A stretch of DNA of 64,000 nt from Thermopolyspora sp044507605 (GCA_044507605.1 JBIQJI010000003.1:1-64000); one strand, 5' to 3'. Positions 17,568 to 26,344 are shown, counted from the stretch's first letter. Numbers and translations are program-made. The notes: generated from the sequence alone by a model not told the origin.

Positions 17568-18620
17568 CTACGCGGCCGCTTTCACCGGCAGGCCGAGCGC
17601 GGCGGACATGACGGCGCGGCGCGCGTGGACGTCGCCCAGCACGGACAGGTCGTCGGTGACCTGGTCGACCGAGCCGATGGGCGGCAGGGCCCGCACGGCG
17701 GGGTCGGCGATCGAGGCGTGCAGCGCGTCGGCGAAGCGGGCCGCGGACAGCACCAGCTGGGGGCGGGTGAAGTAGGGGCGGACGGAGGTGTCGAGGGGCT
17801 CGGTGAGGCCGAGCCGGTTGTGCAGGCCGGCGGCCAGGGTGTAGGCGTGGCACAGGTGGTCGTCGGCCGCGGCGCGGTCGTGGGGGTCGAGGGCGGCGGC
17901 GAGGTGGTCGCCCAGTTCGGCGCAGCCGGGCAGGCGCGCGAACGCGCTGCCGAGCCATTTGCCGTACGGCGGGTAGCGGCGGCGCATGAGCAGGGCGAGC
18001 CGGGTGAGGTCGATGGCCTGCAGCGCGGTCTGCTGGGCCGCGCCGAGTTCGTCGCCGACCTCCGCGCAGCGGCCGGGGAAGCTTTCGCGTTCGGCGATGC
18101 GGCGCCATTGGCAGGCCAGGATGTGCCGCCACAGGTCGGCCGGGTACCAGCGCAGGGTGTTGCGGGCGGGGGTGAGTTCGCCGAGGCCGTCGTGGAACAC
18201 TTCGCCGCTGGTGACCTCGGCGAGGTTCTGCCAGGGGGTGGCGAGCCAGTCCAGTGTGGTGGGCGGGCGGCGGGGGTCGAAGCCGAGGCGGGCGGTGAAC
18301 CACGTGGTGGTGTCGGTGACGGTCACGCCGGGGGCGACGGGGTTGCGGTCGGAGCCGAAGCTGGTGGGGTAGCCGGCGAATTCGGGGGGCAGCAGGCCGA
18401 TGATGCGCTCGCGCAAGGGTGTGACGTCGGCGGGGTGGGCGAACAGCAGGACGCGCGGGCCCCAGTCGTGGTCGGTGGAGCGTTCGGTGTCGAACTCCAG
18501 GACCTCCGAGCCGGGGCCGATCAGCGCGGCGCTGTGCCGCACGTCGCCGGCGAGCGGCCGTACGACCTGTAGGTAGAAGGCGCGGGACAGCTTCAGGCCT
18601 GGCACGAACATTGACGTCAT
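17568..18620 (-). CDS. DUF4037 domain protein, nucleotidyltransferase-like
   Basis: The 350-residue protein carries the DUF4037 nucleotidyltransferase-like pattern near the N-terminus: ALIGPGSEVLEFDTERSTDHDWGPRVLLF, where the paired Asp residues sit as in minimal NTases. Next come EVFHDGLGELT, RNTLRWYPADLWRHILACQW and a helical C-terminal half. The reaction is unknown. The ATG at 18620 follows a GTGGGAC stretch; an ATG three codons later is possible. It is downstream of purB in the same direction, with a 75-bp gap, and converges on the recombinase gene. Confidence 0.82.
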   Translation of the reverse strand: MTSMFVPGLKLSRAFYLQVVRPLAGDVRHSAALIGPGSEVLEFDTERSTDHDWGPRVLLFAHPADVTPLRERIIGLLPPEFAGYPTSFGSDRNPVAPGVTVTDTTTWFTARLGFDPRRPPTTLDWLATPWQNLAEVTSGEVFHDGLGELTPARNTLRWYPADLWRHILACQWRRIAERESFPGRCAEVGDELGAAQQTALQAIDLTRLALLMRRRYPPYGKWLGSAFARLPGCAELGDHLAAALDPHDRAAADDHLCHAYTLAAGLHNRLGLTEPLDTSVRPYFTRPQLVLSAARFADALHASIADPAVRALPPIGSVDQVTDDLSVLGDVHARRAVMSAALGLPVKAAA

Positions 18621-18695
18621 TTGTCCCACTGTGCTCTGATTGTCCGCCGGGCGCAGCACATTTTTCCCGGCACCACGACCAGGCCCGGCGCGGCC

Positions 18696-20126
18696 TCAGA
18701 GAATGGCCCCCGGCGCGTACGCCGCCGCCTCCGGATGCCGCGCCGTCACCTCCCCGATGCGCGCCACCACGGCCGCCACCTGCTCCCCCGCCGCCCCCGT
18801 GAACGACACCCGGTCCGCCAGCAGCCCGTCCAGCGCCGCCCGGTCCAGCGGAAACTCCGGATCGGCGGCCAGCCGGTCCAGCAGCGGGTTCACGCCGCCG
18901 CCCTCCCGCATCGCCAGAGCCGACGCCACCGCGTGCCGCTTGATGATCTCGTGGGCGGTCTCCCTGCCCACACCGGCCCGCACCGCCGCCATCAGCATCT
19001 TCGTCGTCGCCAGGAACGGCAGGTACCGCTCCAGCTCGGCCGCGATGACCGCCGGGAACACCCCGAACTCGTCCAGCACCGTCAGCATGGTCTCGGCCAG
19101 CCCGTCGAACGCGAAGAACGCGTCCGGCAACGCCACCCGCCGCACCACCGAGCACGACACGTCGCCCTCGTTCCACTGCCCCCCGGCCAGCTCCCCCGCC
19201 ATCGACGCGTACCCGCGCAGCACCACCGCCAGCCCGCACACCCGCTCACACGACCGCGTGTTCATCTTGTGCGGCATCGCCGACGACCCCACCTGGCCCG
19301 GCTGGAACCCCTCGGTCACCAGCTCGTTGCCCGCCATCAGCCGGATCGTCACCGCCAGGCTCGACGGGCCGGCCGCCAGCTGCACCAGGGCGCTCAGCAC
19401 GTCATAGTCCACCGACCGCGGATACACCTGACCCACGCTGGCGAACCGCCGCGCGAACCCCAGATGCTCCGCCACGCGGTCCTCCAGCTCCGCCAGCGCC
19501 GCCCGGTCCCCGCCCAGCAGGTCCAGCATGTCCTGCGCGGTGCCCACCGGCCCCTTGATCCCCCGCAGCGGCAGCCGGTTCAGCAGGTCCTCCAGCCGCC
19601 CGTACGCCACCAGCAGCTCCTCGGCCGCCGACGCGAACCGCTTGCCCAGCGTCGTGGCCTGCGCTGCCACGTTGTGCGACCGCCCCGCCACGACCAGGTC
19701 GGCGTGCTCGGCCGCCAGGCGGCCCAGCCGCGCCAGCATCGCCACGCACCGGTCCCGCACCAGCAGCAGGCTGTCGCGCACCTGCAGCTGCTCGACGTTC
19801 TCGGTCAGGTCCCGCGATGTCATGCCCTTGTGCACGTCCTGCCGGCCGGCCAGCGCGTTGAACTCCTCGATGCGCGCCTTGACGTCGTGCCGCGTCACCC
19901 GTTCCCGGGCGGCGATGGACGCCAGGTCGACCTGCCCGGCGACCTTCTCGTACGCGGCCACGGCCCCCTCGTCCACCCCCACCCCGAGATCGGCCTGGGC
20001 CTTCAGCACGGCCAGCCACAGCCGCCGCTCCAGCACGATCTTGTGCTCCGGCGACCACAGGCGGGCCAGCTCGGGCGAGGCGTATCGGGCGGCCAGGACG
20101 TTGGGAATGCGCGGCTTGTCGGTCAC
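18696..20126 (-). CDS. purB: Adenylosuccinate lyase
   Basis: The 476-residue enzyme of the fumarase/aspartase superfamily catalyses two steps of purine synthesis (SAICAR to AICAR, and adenylosuccinate to AMP). It begins IPNVLAARYASPELARLWSPE. Key motifs are HKGMTSRDLTENVEQLQ, AGRSHNVAAQATTLGKRF (catalytic His region), and the superfamily signature GSSAMPHKMN, whose Ser lies in the mobile catalytic loop. The GTG at 20126 is chosen because family homology begins directly after it; the longer open frame upstream is low-complexity. Its 222-bp upstream region holds no other gene. Confidence 0.95.
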   Translation of the reverse strand: MTDKPRIPNVLAARYASPELARLWSPEHKIVLERRLWLAVLKAQADLGVGVDEGAVAAYEKVAGQVDLASIAARERVTRHDVKARIEEFNALAGRQDVHKGMTSRDLTENVEQLQVRDSLLLVRDRCVAMLARLGRLAAEHADLVVAGRSHNVAAQATTLGKRFASAAEELLVAYGRLEDLLNRLPLRGIKGPVGTAQDMLDLLGGDRAALAELEDRVAEHLGFARRFASVGQVYPRSVDYDVLSALVQLAAGPSSLAVTIRLMAGNELVTEGFQPGQVGSSAMPHKMNTRSCERVCGLAVVLRGYASMAGELAGGQWNEGDVSCSVVRRVALPDAFFAFDGLAETMLTVLDEFGVFPAVIAAELERYLPFLATTKMLMAAVRAGVGRETAHEIIKRHAVASALAMREGGGVNPLLDRLAADPEFPLDRAALDGLLADRVSFTGAAGEQVAAVVARIGEVTARHPEAAAYAPGAIL

Positions 20127-20279
20127 GTCGCCAGAGTCTAGGCGGGTCTCGGCGCACCGTGGCGCAGCAGGGCACCCCAACACGCCACGACCCGGCGCGA
20201 CGCCGGCGAGACGCGGCACGACACGGCACCGCGCCCGCCCCGCACGCACGCGGAACGGCCCCGCACACCCGGCCCACGC

Positions 20280-20310
20280 ACCGGACCCGCACGCCGACCC
20301 GGGGTCCGGT
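20280..20310 (-). terminator. Hairpin downstream of the PNPOx-fold gene
   Basis: ACCGGACCC (20280-20288) pairs perfectly with GGGTCCGGT (20302-20310). It lies about 40 bases beyond the stop of the leftward gene ending at 20349, the expected place for a factor-independent stop without a U-tract. Confidence 0.45.
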
Positions 20311-20348
20311 CACAGGCCCTTCCGCGAACCCTGCCGCAGACCGGCCGC

Positions 20349-20819
20349 CTACGTGCGGCGCACCTCGCGGTGCCCCCTGCCCTCGTGCCACATCTCCACC
20401 ACCAGCTCGGGGTCTCCCCCATCGAGCCCCCGCGCCACGTACGTGCGCACGACCTCGGTGATGTCGAGGCGGAACTCGTGCGCCTGCCCGGGCCCCGTGC
20501 CGGGCCCGGCGACCTCGATCGCCCGCCCCGCGACCTTGGCGTCGCCCGGCCACGCCGTCGGATCGGACTCGTCGGGGTCGTCGGAGCCGCTGTGCAGCGC
20601 CACCCGGGGGTCGCGCCGCAAGTCCAGCGCCTTGACCGCGCCGGGCATGGAGCCCAGCCACATGTCGCCGTCCCGGAAATCGACCTCGGTGCCGCTGATG
20701 CGCGGCGAGCCGTCGCGGCGCAGCGTCGCCATCGTCTTGTGCCGGTGGCGGTCGAAGATCGCCTTGACCTGTGCCGCGAACCGCGGCATCTCCCCCTCGA
20801 ACTCCTGCCATGAAGCCAT
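20349..20819 (-). CDS. Pyridoxamine 5'-phosphate oxidase-fold family protein
   Basis: The 156-residue split-barrel protein shows the usual N-terminal helix and strand (FAAQVKAIFDRHRHKTMATLRRDGSPRISGTEVDFRDGDMWLG), then SMPGAVKALDLRRDPRVALHS and a C-terminal RLDITEVVRTYVARG strand. Members bind FMN, F420 or heme; the precise cofactor and substrate cannot be read here. The ATG at 20819 follows GGTGGGCGG. It is divergent from the rRNA methyltransferase gene. Confidence 0.85.
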   Translation of the reverse strand: MASWQEFEGEMPRFAAQVKAIFDRHRHKTMATLRRDGSPRISGTEVDFRDGDMWLGSMPGAVKALDLRRDPRVALHSGSDDPDESDPTAWPGDAKVAGRAIEVAGPGTGPGQAHEFRLDITEVVRTYVARGLDGGDPELVVEMWHEGRGHREVRRT

Positions 20820-20950
20820 CCGCCCACCCTGCACTCCCCCACCGACAAAATCCGGTAGCGACGCCCCGGCGCACCGGCAGGAACCCCTGCGCGCGGGCCG
20901 TGTGGAACACTTGTCCCGGTCCACACGGCGCGAAGGCGGAGCGGCGAACG

Positions 20951-21796
20951 GTGCAGGCACCATCCAGGACGGTTTCCCGGGTCACCCGGCGCAACGCGCG
21001 GTTCCAGCAGTGGGAGGCGCTGCTGCGCAGCCGCGCCAAGCGGCACCGCGCCGGGGAGTTCATCGTGCAGGGGGTGCGGCCCATCGGGCTCGCGGCCGAG
21101 TTCGGGTGGCCGATCCGGGCGTTGCTGTACGACGCGGACCGGCCGCTGTCGCGGTGGGCGACCGCGATGCTGCGCGACACGCAGGCCGAGCAGGTGGCCA
21201 TGTCGGCCGAGCTGCTCGGCGAGCTCGGCGGCAAGGACGACGAGACGCCGGAGCTGCTGGCCGTGGTGGGCATGCCCGGCGACGATCTGGCCCGCATACC
21301 TGTCGGCCCGTCGCTGCTGGCCGTCGTGTTCGACCGCCCGTCGAGCCCGGGCAACATCGGCACGCTGCTGCGGTCGGCCGACGCGTTCGGCGCGGCCGGT
21401 GTGATCGTGACCGGGCATGCGGCCGACCCGTACGATCCCAAGTCGGTGCGGGCGTCCACCGGATCGCTGTTCGCGGTGCCGGTGGTGCGGGTGCCTTCCC
21501 ATCGGGAGGTGCTGGCGTGGGTGACGGGCCTGCGGGCGGACGGCCTGCCGGTGACGGTGATCGGCGCGGACGAGCGGGGCGCCGCCGACGTGGCGGCGTG
21601 CGACCTGACGGGGCCGGTGGTGATGGTCATCGGCAGTGAGTCGACGGGGTTGAGCGTGGCGTGACGCCGGTCCTGCGACGTGCTGGCCCGCATTCCGATG
21701 ACGGGCGCGGCCAGCTCCCTCAACGCCGCCAGCGCCGCCACGGTCCTGCTGTACGAGACGGCCCGGCAGCGTTCCGCCGCGCCCGCGGGCGCCTGA
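20951..21796 (+). pseudogene. SpoU/TrmH-type rRNA 2'-O-methyltransferase with in-frame TGA
   Basis: From GTG 20951 the frame encodes an L30e-like substrate-binding domain (WEALLRSRAKRHRAGEFIVQ) and a SpoU methyltransferase domain (FDRPSSPGNIGTLLRSADAF; STGSLFAVPVVRVP; VVMVIGSESTGLSVA). A TGA stands at 21662-21664, exactly where the motif GLSxAW would have Trp (TGG). The same frame then continues for 43 codons with the missing motif 3, CDVLARIPMTGAASSLNAAS, and ends at the TGA 21794-21796. The protein would be 281 residues, the normal length, if the first TGA were read through. Translation ending there would lose part of the trefoil-knot cofactor site. It could be a nonsense mutation, a sequencing error or readthrough. 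Confidence 0.8.
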
Positions 21797-21870
21797 CGGC
21801 GGCGTTTCCTGCCCCGGCGGGCGGGCGGGCGGCGGGGGCCGGTGCGCCATGCCGGTGACGGCGGGCGCGG

Positions 21871-23100
21871 TCAGGCGGTCAGGTGGTAGAGCCTGGCCAG
21901 TTCGGCGACGTTGTCGACCATCAGGGCGCGCAGCTCGGCGGGCTCCAGGACTTCGACGGCGGCGCCCAGGCGCAGCAGCTGCCACGCGGCCACGCGGGTC
22001 GACTCGATGGCGACGCGTACCTGGATGCGGCCGGTGTCGTCGGGCGGGCCGGCCTCGGCCAGGGCTTCGTCGGTGATCGCGGCTCCGACGCTGTGGCGCA
22101 GCAGGGGCACGGCGTCGGGGTCGAGGCGCACGACGGCCTCCGCCCGGTACATGCTGCCGCGGAACCGGGCGGACCACTCGGTCCAGTAGGCGGCCAGGTC
22201 GAATCCTTCGGCCCGGGTGAAGTATCCGTCGAGCAGTTCGGCGGCCTGGATGCGGCTGACCCGGTAGGTGCGCATGTCGTCGGCGGCGGTGCCCGGTGTG
22301 CGCCTGCCGGTGACGTCGTGGGCGGGGTCGGGCCGGGGGGTGCCGCGCGGCTGCTCCGCCGCGTCCTCGGCAGCGCCCTCCGCGGTGTCCTGTACGGTGT
22401 CCTCCGCCGCGTCCTCGGTGGTGTCTCCGGCCGAGCGCTCGGCCGGGTCTTTCGCCGGGCGGCGGGGGCCCGCGCCGGCGGGCTCCGGCGGGTCGTGGCG
22501 GCTGACGGCGACCGGGGCGGCGGGCCCGTCGGGGACGGCGCGGGCCACCATGTACCAGTTGCCGGCCTTCAGCACCAGCCCGTGCGGGTGCACGGTGCGT
22601 TCCACCACCGATGGGCCCCAGCGCCGGTAGGTCATGCGCAGTGGCCGCTGCTGCCACACGGCGTCGGCCGCCTCGGCCAGGAACCGGGTCTCGTCGCCCG
22701 GGTGGTACCAGCCGGGGACGTCGAAGTGGAACCGCTCGCGCATCCGGCGGGCCTGGCCGCGAGGCTCGGGCGGCAGGGCGGCGAGGAGCTTCAGCTCGGC
22801 CGCCGCCGCGACCTCGCCCAGGCCGAGTTCGGCGGCGGGGCCGGGCAGCGCGGCCAGGAACAGCGATGAGGCCTCCTGTTCGGTGAGGCCGTTCAGCCGG
22901 GTGCGGTAGCCCTCGAGGAGCCGGTAGCCGCCGGCCGGGCCGCGTTCGGCGTAGACGGGGATGCCCGCGGAGGAGAGCGCCTCGATGTCGCGGTAGACGG
23001 TGCGTACCGAGACCTCCAGCCGCTCCGACAGTTCGGTGGCGGTCATCCGGTCCCGGGTCTGCAGGAGCAGCAGGAGGGACAGCAGCCTGCTCGCACGCAT
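21871..23100 (-). CDS. WYL-domain transcriptional regulator (YafY type) with low-complexity insert
   Basis: The 409-residue protein begins with a DeoR/HTH_11 winged helix (RASRLLSLLLLLQTRDRMTA; TVYRDIEALSSAGIPVYAERG) and has a WYL domain (PLRMTYRRWGPSVVERTVHPHG, GNWYMVARA, MRTYRVSRIQAAELL), plus the WCX-like C-terminal region. Between the WYL strands ending in VARAV and beginning at TYRVSRI there is an insert of about 85 residues rich in Ala/Glu/Asp/Thr (AAEDTVQDTAEGAAEDAAEQ) and Pro, which normal members lack. Such proteins sense small ligands or nucleic acid. The target is unknown. The ATG at 23100 starts the conserved helix. Confidence 0.87.
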   Translation of the reverse strand: MRASRLLSLLLLLQTRDRMTATELSERLEVSVRTVYRDIEALSSAGIPVYAERGPAGGYRLLEGYRTRLNGLTEQEASSLFLAALPGPAAELGLGEVAAAAELKLLAALPPEPRGQARRMRERFHFDVPGWYHPGDETRFLAEAADAVWQQRPLRMTYRRWGPSVVERTVHPHGLVLKAGNWYMVARAVPDGPAAPVAVSRHDPPEPAGAGPRRPAKDPAERSAGDTTEDAAEDTVQDTAEGAAEDAAEQPRGTPRPDPAHDVTGRRTPGTAADDMRTYRVSRIQAAELLDGYFTRAEGFDLAAYWTEWSARFRGSMYRAEAVVRLDPDAVPLLRHSVGAAITDEALAEAGPPDDTGRIQVRVAIESTRVAAWQLLRLGAAVEVLEPAELRALMVDNVAELARLYHLTA

Positions 23101-23257
23101 GTCCTCATTGTGGCTTACGTGCCCTCTCCCCCGGTGCCTGCCTCGGTGGGCCACGGCGAGCACGGCGGAGGACGCGGCCGTGGACGCCGTGGCCCGGGTC
23201 GTGCCGGCGATGCGTGGCAGGCTCCCCGGTGGTTCCGGCCGGTGCGGTGCGGGGCGG

Positions 23258-24217
23258 TCAGGGCAGCACGACGAGTCGCCTGCCGTGGAGGTCGGTGCGC
23301 TGCCAGGCGATCTCGATGTCGCTCAGCGGGACCTTCTCCACGTCGAACGTGAGCTCGCCGGACCGGGTCCACGTCACGACCTGCTGGTACACCTCGCCGA
23401 TGGTCTGCGGATCGAAGCCCTTGGCGGCGCCGCAGATCTCCACGCCGGAGGTGCGCAGGCTCGACGCGGCGAGGGTGAGCGCGGCGCCGGCGGACTCGCC
23501 GATCTGGACCACCCGGGTGGGTTTGCCGAGCCCGAACGTCCGGGGCACCAGGGCGCGCAGCAGGATCTCGCCGGGCCTGCCCCACAGGTAGTCCAGGACG
23601 ACGTCGTAGCCGTCCGGGGCGGCGTCGAGGTACGCCTGCGCCAGTGCCTCGTCGGAGACGGCGGTGTTGATCACCGTGTCGGCGCCGACGGCCTGGACCT
23701 CGCGCAACCGGTCGTCGTCGCGGCCGGTGGCCACGATGCGGCCGGCGCCCAGCAGCCGGGCCACCTGGACCGCGAGCCGCCCGGCGACCCCGGTGGCGCC
23801 CTGCACGAGCACCGTCTCGCCGGGCGTGAACCCCGCGGCCGTTTTCATCGACATGGCGGTGATGGCCGAGGGCATCACGGTCACCACGGCGGGGTCGACG
23901 CCGTCGGGGATGGGCCGGTAGGAGCCGTGGGGCACCACGGTCTTTTCGGCGAGCGCGCCGTAGGGCGGGCGGACGTTGCCGAATCCGACGAGGGTGCCGT
24001 CGGGGAGGGCGCCGACGCCGTCGAAGGCGGGGATCATCGGCAGCCGGCCGGTGTACCGGCCGCTGGTGTAGTGCGTGCCGGCGGCGATCGCCTTGTCGAC
24101 GTTCTCGACGGCGACGGCCTTGACGTCGATGATCACTTCGTCGTCGCCGGCCACCGGGTCGGGGAAGTCCTCGTAGCGCGGGACGCCGCCGACGTGGTGG
24201 AGCACCGCCGCCTTCAT
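23258..24217 (-). CDS. Zinc-type alcohol dehydrogenase / quinone oxidoreductase family protein
   Basis: The 319-residue medium-chain dehydrogenase/reductase has a GroES-like N-terminal half (MKAAVLHHVGGVPRYEDFPD, IPAFDGVGALPDG) and a Rossmann half (TAGFTPGETVLVQGATGVAG then RLAVQVARLLGAGRIVATGR). The Cys and His ligands for the structural and catalytic zinc of true alcohol dehydrogenases are missing, so an NADPH-dependent quinone or enone reductase is likelier. The ATG at 24217 overlaps the stop of the small upstream gene (ATGA), so the two are translationally coupled and controlled from the tetO-like promoter. Confidence 0.87.
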   Translation of the reverse strand: MKAAVLHHVGGVPRYEDFPDPVAGDDEVIIDVKAVAVENVDKAIAAGTHYTSGRYTGRLPMIPAFDGVGALPDGTLVGFGNVRPPYGALAEKTVVPHGSYRPIPDGVDPAVVTVMPSAITAMSMKTAAGFTPGETVLVQGATGVAGRLAVQVARLLGAGRIVATGRDDDRLREVQAVGADTVINTAVSDEALAQAYLDAAPDGYDVVLDYLWGRPGEILLRALVPRTFGLGKPTRVVQIGESAGAALTLAASSLRTSGVEICGAAKGFDPQTIGEVYQQVVTWTRSGELTFDVEKVPLSDIEIAWQRTDLHGRRLVVLP

Positions 24218-24462
24218 CCCAGGTCCTGACCGAACAGGCGGGCGATCCGGGTCTGCCATGCGGCCAGGACGCGGGGCGGGCGGGCCGGGGAGTGGTTGCG
24301 GCCCTGCCGGTGCGGGCGGTGGTGGGTGCGGGGGTGCCGCCGGTCGGGGTCGTGGCGGGTGCGGCCCTGGTGCCCGGCCGGCCGCTCGGTGTGCGGGGGA
24401 ACTCCGGGGATGCGATGGGTCGCCCGGTGCATCAGGTCGACGAGCGTGGGCTGGTGGGTCAT
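24214..24462 (-). CDS. Small His/Arg-rich protein coupled to the oxidoreductase
   Basis: An 82-residue frame starts at ATG 24462 with AGGAGG six bases upstream and ends by overlapping the oxidoreductase start by four bases. It begins MTHQPTLVDLMHRATHRIPG, is rich in His, Arg and Pro in the middle, and ends with a possible amphipathic helix, VLAAWQTRIARLFGQDLG. I do not recognise the family. The strong ribosome site, the coupling and the operators just upstream argue that it is translated as the first gene of a TetR-controlled pair. Confidence 0.6.
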   Translation of the reverse strand: MTHQPTLVDLMHRATHRIPGVPPHTERPAGHQGRTRHDPDRRHPRTHHRPHRQGRNHSPARPPRVLAAWQTRIARLFGQDLG

Positions 24463-24476
24463 CGGTGCCTCCTCTG

Positions 24477-24512
24477 TCTCTATCACCGATAGAGAAATCT
24501 ATCACTGATAGA
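24477..24512. promoter_or_regulatory. Two tetO-like operators between tetR and the oxidoreductase operon
   Basis: TCTCTATCACCGATAGAGA (24477-24495) has perfect 8-bp arms around ACC. TCTATCACTGATAGA (24498-24512) has perfect 7-bp arms around one C. Both carry the CTATCA/TGATAG-type half sites of the classical tetracycline-resistance operators. Their centres are 19 bp apart, in the middle of the 72-bp divergent promoter. Confidence 0.8.
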
Positions 24513-24534
24513 CTCCGCCCGGGAGGTGCCGCAC

Positions 24535-25164
24535 GTGGCATTGGACAAGCAGCGCATCGTCACCGAGGCCGTCGCGCTACTGGACGCCGAGGGCCTCGAC
24601 GGCGTGACCACGCGCAAACTCGCCGCCCGGCTCGGCGTACGGTCCCCGACCCTCTACTGGCACATCCCGAACAAAGCGGCACTGATCACCGCCATCGCCG
24701 AGGCGATCCTGGAGCAGGAGTTCGCCGAGCCGGCACCGCCCCCGCGCGATGAGCCCTGGCAGGACTGGCTGATCGGCCTGGCCGAGCGGCTGCGCCGCGC
24801 GCTGCTGGCCCACCCGGACGGAGCCCGCATCATCGCGGCCTCCCAGCTGTCCCTCAAGATGGCCGCCATCTCCGAACTGGCGATGAGCACACTGGTCGCG
24901 CGGGAGATTCCGCTACGGCAGGCTCGCCTGATCGTGCTGGTGGTGCTGCGGTTCACCATCGGCTTCGTCCTGGAGGAACAGGCCGGTCCCCCCGACGCGG
25001 ACGCCCTGAACGGCTTCGACATGGCCGCCTACGCCGCGGTGTACCCCACCGTGATGGCCGGCGTGACAGAGTACTTCCAGCCCGGCCGCACCGTCGACGA
25101 CCTGTTCCGCGACTGCCTGCGGCAGATCGTCCACGGGGGGCAGACCACGAACGGGAGAACATGA
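24535..25164 (+). CDS. TetR-class repressor (tetracycline-repressor-like)
   Basis: The 209-residue protein has an N-terminus closely resembling true Tet repressors: ALDKQRIVTEAVALLDAEGL then TTRKLAARLGVRSPTLYWHI (residues 25-44), where TLYWH is the recognition-helix signature. A TetR_C-like helical domain follows. GTG 24535 is the start, with GGGAGG eight bases upstream; an earlier GTG overlaps that ribosome site. It is divergent from the coupled small protein/oxidoreductase pair, and two tetO-like palindromes lie between. It should repress both directions. No tetracycline efflux or protection gene is nearby, so the natural inducer may not be tetracycline. Confidence 0.9.
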   Translation: MALDKQRIVTEAVALLDAEGLDGVTTRKLAARLGVRSPTLYWHIPNKAALITAIAEAILEQEFAEPAPPPRDEPWQDWLIGLAERLRRALLAHPDGARIIAASQLSLKMAAISELAMSTLVAREIPLRQARLIVLVVLRFTIGFVLEEQAGPPDADALNGFDMAAYAAVYPTVMAGVTEYFQPGRTVDDLFRDCLRQIVHGGQTTNGRT

Positions 25165-25345
25165 GCACGAGCCTCGCTCTCCCCCGCTGAGCCGGGCTCG
25201 ATGAACGCCCATCGCCCGCTCGCCCGCCGCCGGCCGTGCCGAGGCACCGGTCCCGGCGAACCCGCCGGTGGCGACGCTCTCCGATCACGTCTCCGTTGCG
25301 GCGCCGCCGGGCCCGGACGCGACGACGCCCGTCGAACGACGCCCG

Positions 25346-26179
25346 TCAGACCTGGGCGCCGACGACCTCCAGCAGCCGCAGCCGCTCGGCGGTCTCGCTG
25401 CCCTCCGCCACGGTGAAGGCCATGATCCGCAGATCGGCGCCGAGCGCCGCGAGCACGTCGCAGTCGAGGGTCAGCTCGCCGACGCCCGCATGCCGGACCG
25501 TCTTGGTCAAGGGCTCGTGCACACCCACCACGCCGGAGTCCCACAGCGCCGCGAAGTCACCGCTGCGGGCACGGAGCTCATCGATCAGCGCGGCCAGCCC
25601 GGCATCCTTCGGATAGCGGGCCGACGCCGCCCTCAGGTCGGACACGAAGGCGGCGCGGTGACCCGTCTCCCTGCTCACCGCCTGGGGGTATCCGGCGGGC
25701 GGTTCCACGAAGGACCACCACACCGCGTTCCTCGCGAAGCCGCGTGACGCGGGCGGGTCGCCGAACAGCGCGGCCCACAACCGGTTCCACGTGATGAGGT
25801 TCCACGCGGCGTCGTACACGCTCAGCGGTGTGCCGGTCAGCCGATCCAGCAGGCGCTGGACGCCCGGCGGCACATGGTCGGAAATCCGCCCGGGGCCCGG
25901 CGCCGCCTGACCGGCGAGCACGAAGAGGTGCTCACGCTCCGCCGCCGTCAGCCGCAACGCCCGGGCCAGCGCGGACAGTACTTGGGGGGACGGATTCGCC
26001 GACCTGCCTTGTTCGAGCCGCACGATGTAGTCGACGGACAGGCCGGTGAGCAGGGCGAGCTCCTCACGCCGCAGGCCCGGCGCGCGCCGGCGCCCGTCGT
26101 CCGGCAGGCCGGCCTCGGCCGGTTTCAGCCGATCCCGCCAGGCGTGCAAGGCCCTGCCGAGATCCGTGGATCCGGTCAT
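25346..26179 (-). CDS. XRE family regulator with MmyB-like ligand domain
   Basis: The 277-residue protein has an N-terminal XRE helix-turn-helix (LRREELALLTGLSVDYIVRLEQGRSANPSP, about residues 35-65) and the MmyB-like PAS domain common in actinobacteria (WNLITWNRLWAALFGDPPAS, ARNAVWWSFVEPP), ending ELTLDCDVLAALGADLRIMAF. MmyB-type regulators can bind fatty acids and frequently control a divergent oxidoreductase. Here the divergent gene, 165 bp away, is an aldo/keto reductase, which is the probable target. The ATG at 26179 begins the conserved LGRALHAWRDRL helix region. Confidence 0.88.
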   Translation of the reverse strand: MTGSTDLGRALHAWRDRLKPAEAGLPDDGRRRAPGLRREELALLTGLSVDYIVRLEQGRSANPSPQVLSALARALRLTAAEREHLFVLAGQAAPGPGRISDHVPPGVQRLLDRLTGTPLSVYDAAWNLITWNRLWAALFGDPPASRGFARNAVWWSFVEPPAGYPQAVSRETGHRAAFVSDLRAASARYPKDAGLAALIDELRARSGDFAALWDSGVVGVHEPLTKTVRHAGVGELTLDCDVLAALGADLRIMAFTVAEGSETAERLRLLEVVGAQV

Positions 26180-26344
26180 CCCCCCAGTATCGGCGATCGG
26201 CCGCGTCCGGTCGTGGTACTCCGGGTCCGCCGGCTGCGGCGGGTACTGGTCGATGCCCGCGGGCCCGCGGAGGGTGGAGGCACCGGCCGACGGGCGGTGG
26301 CCGGCGGGGATCCGCTCGCCGGTCGGGACCGAAGGAGCACGTTC

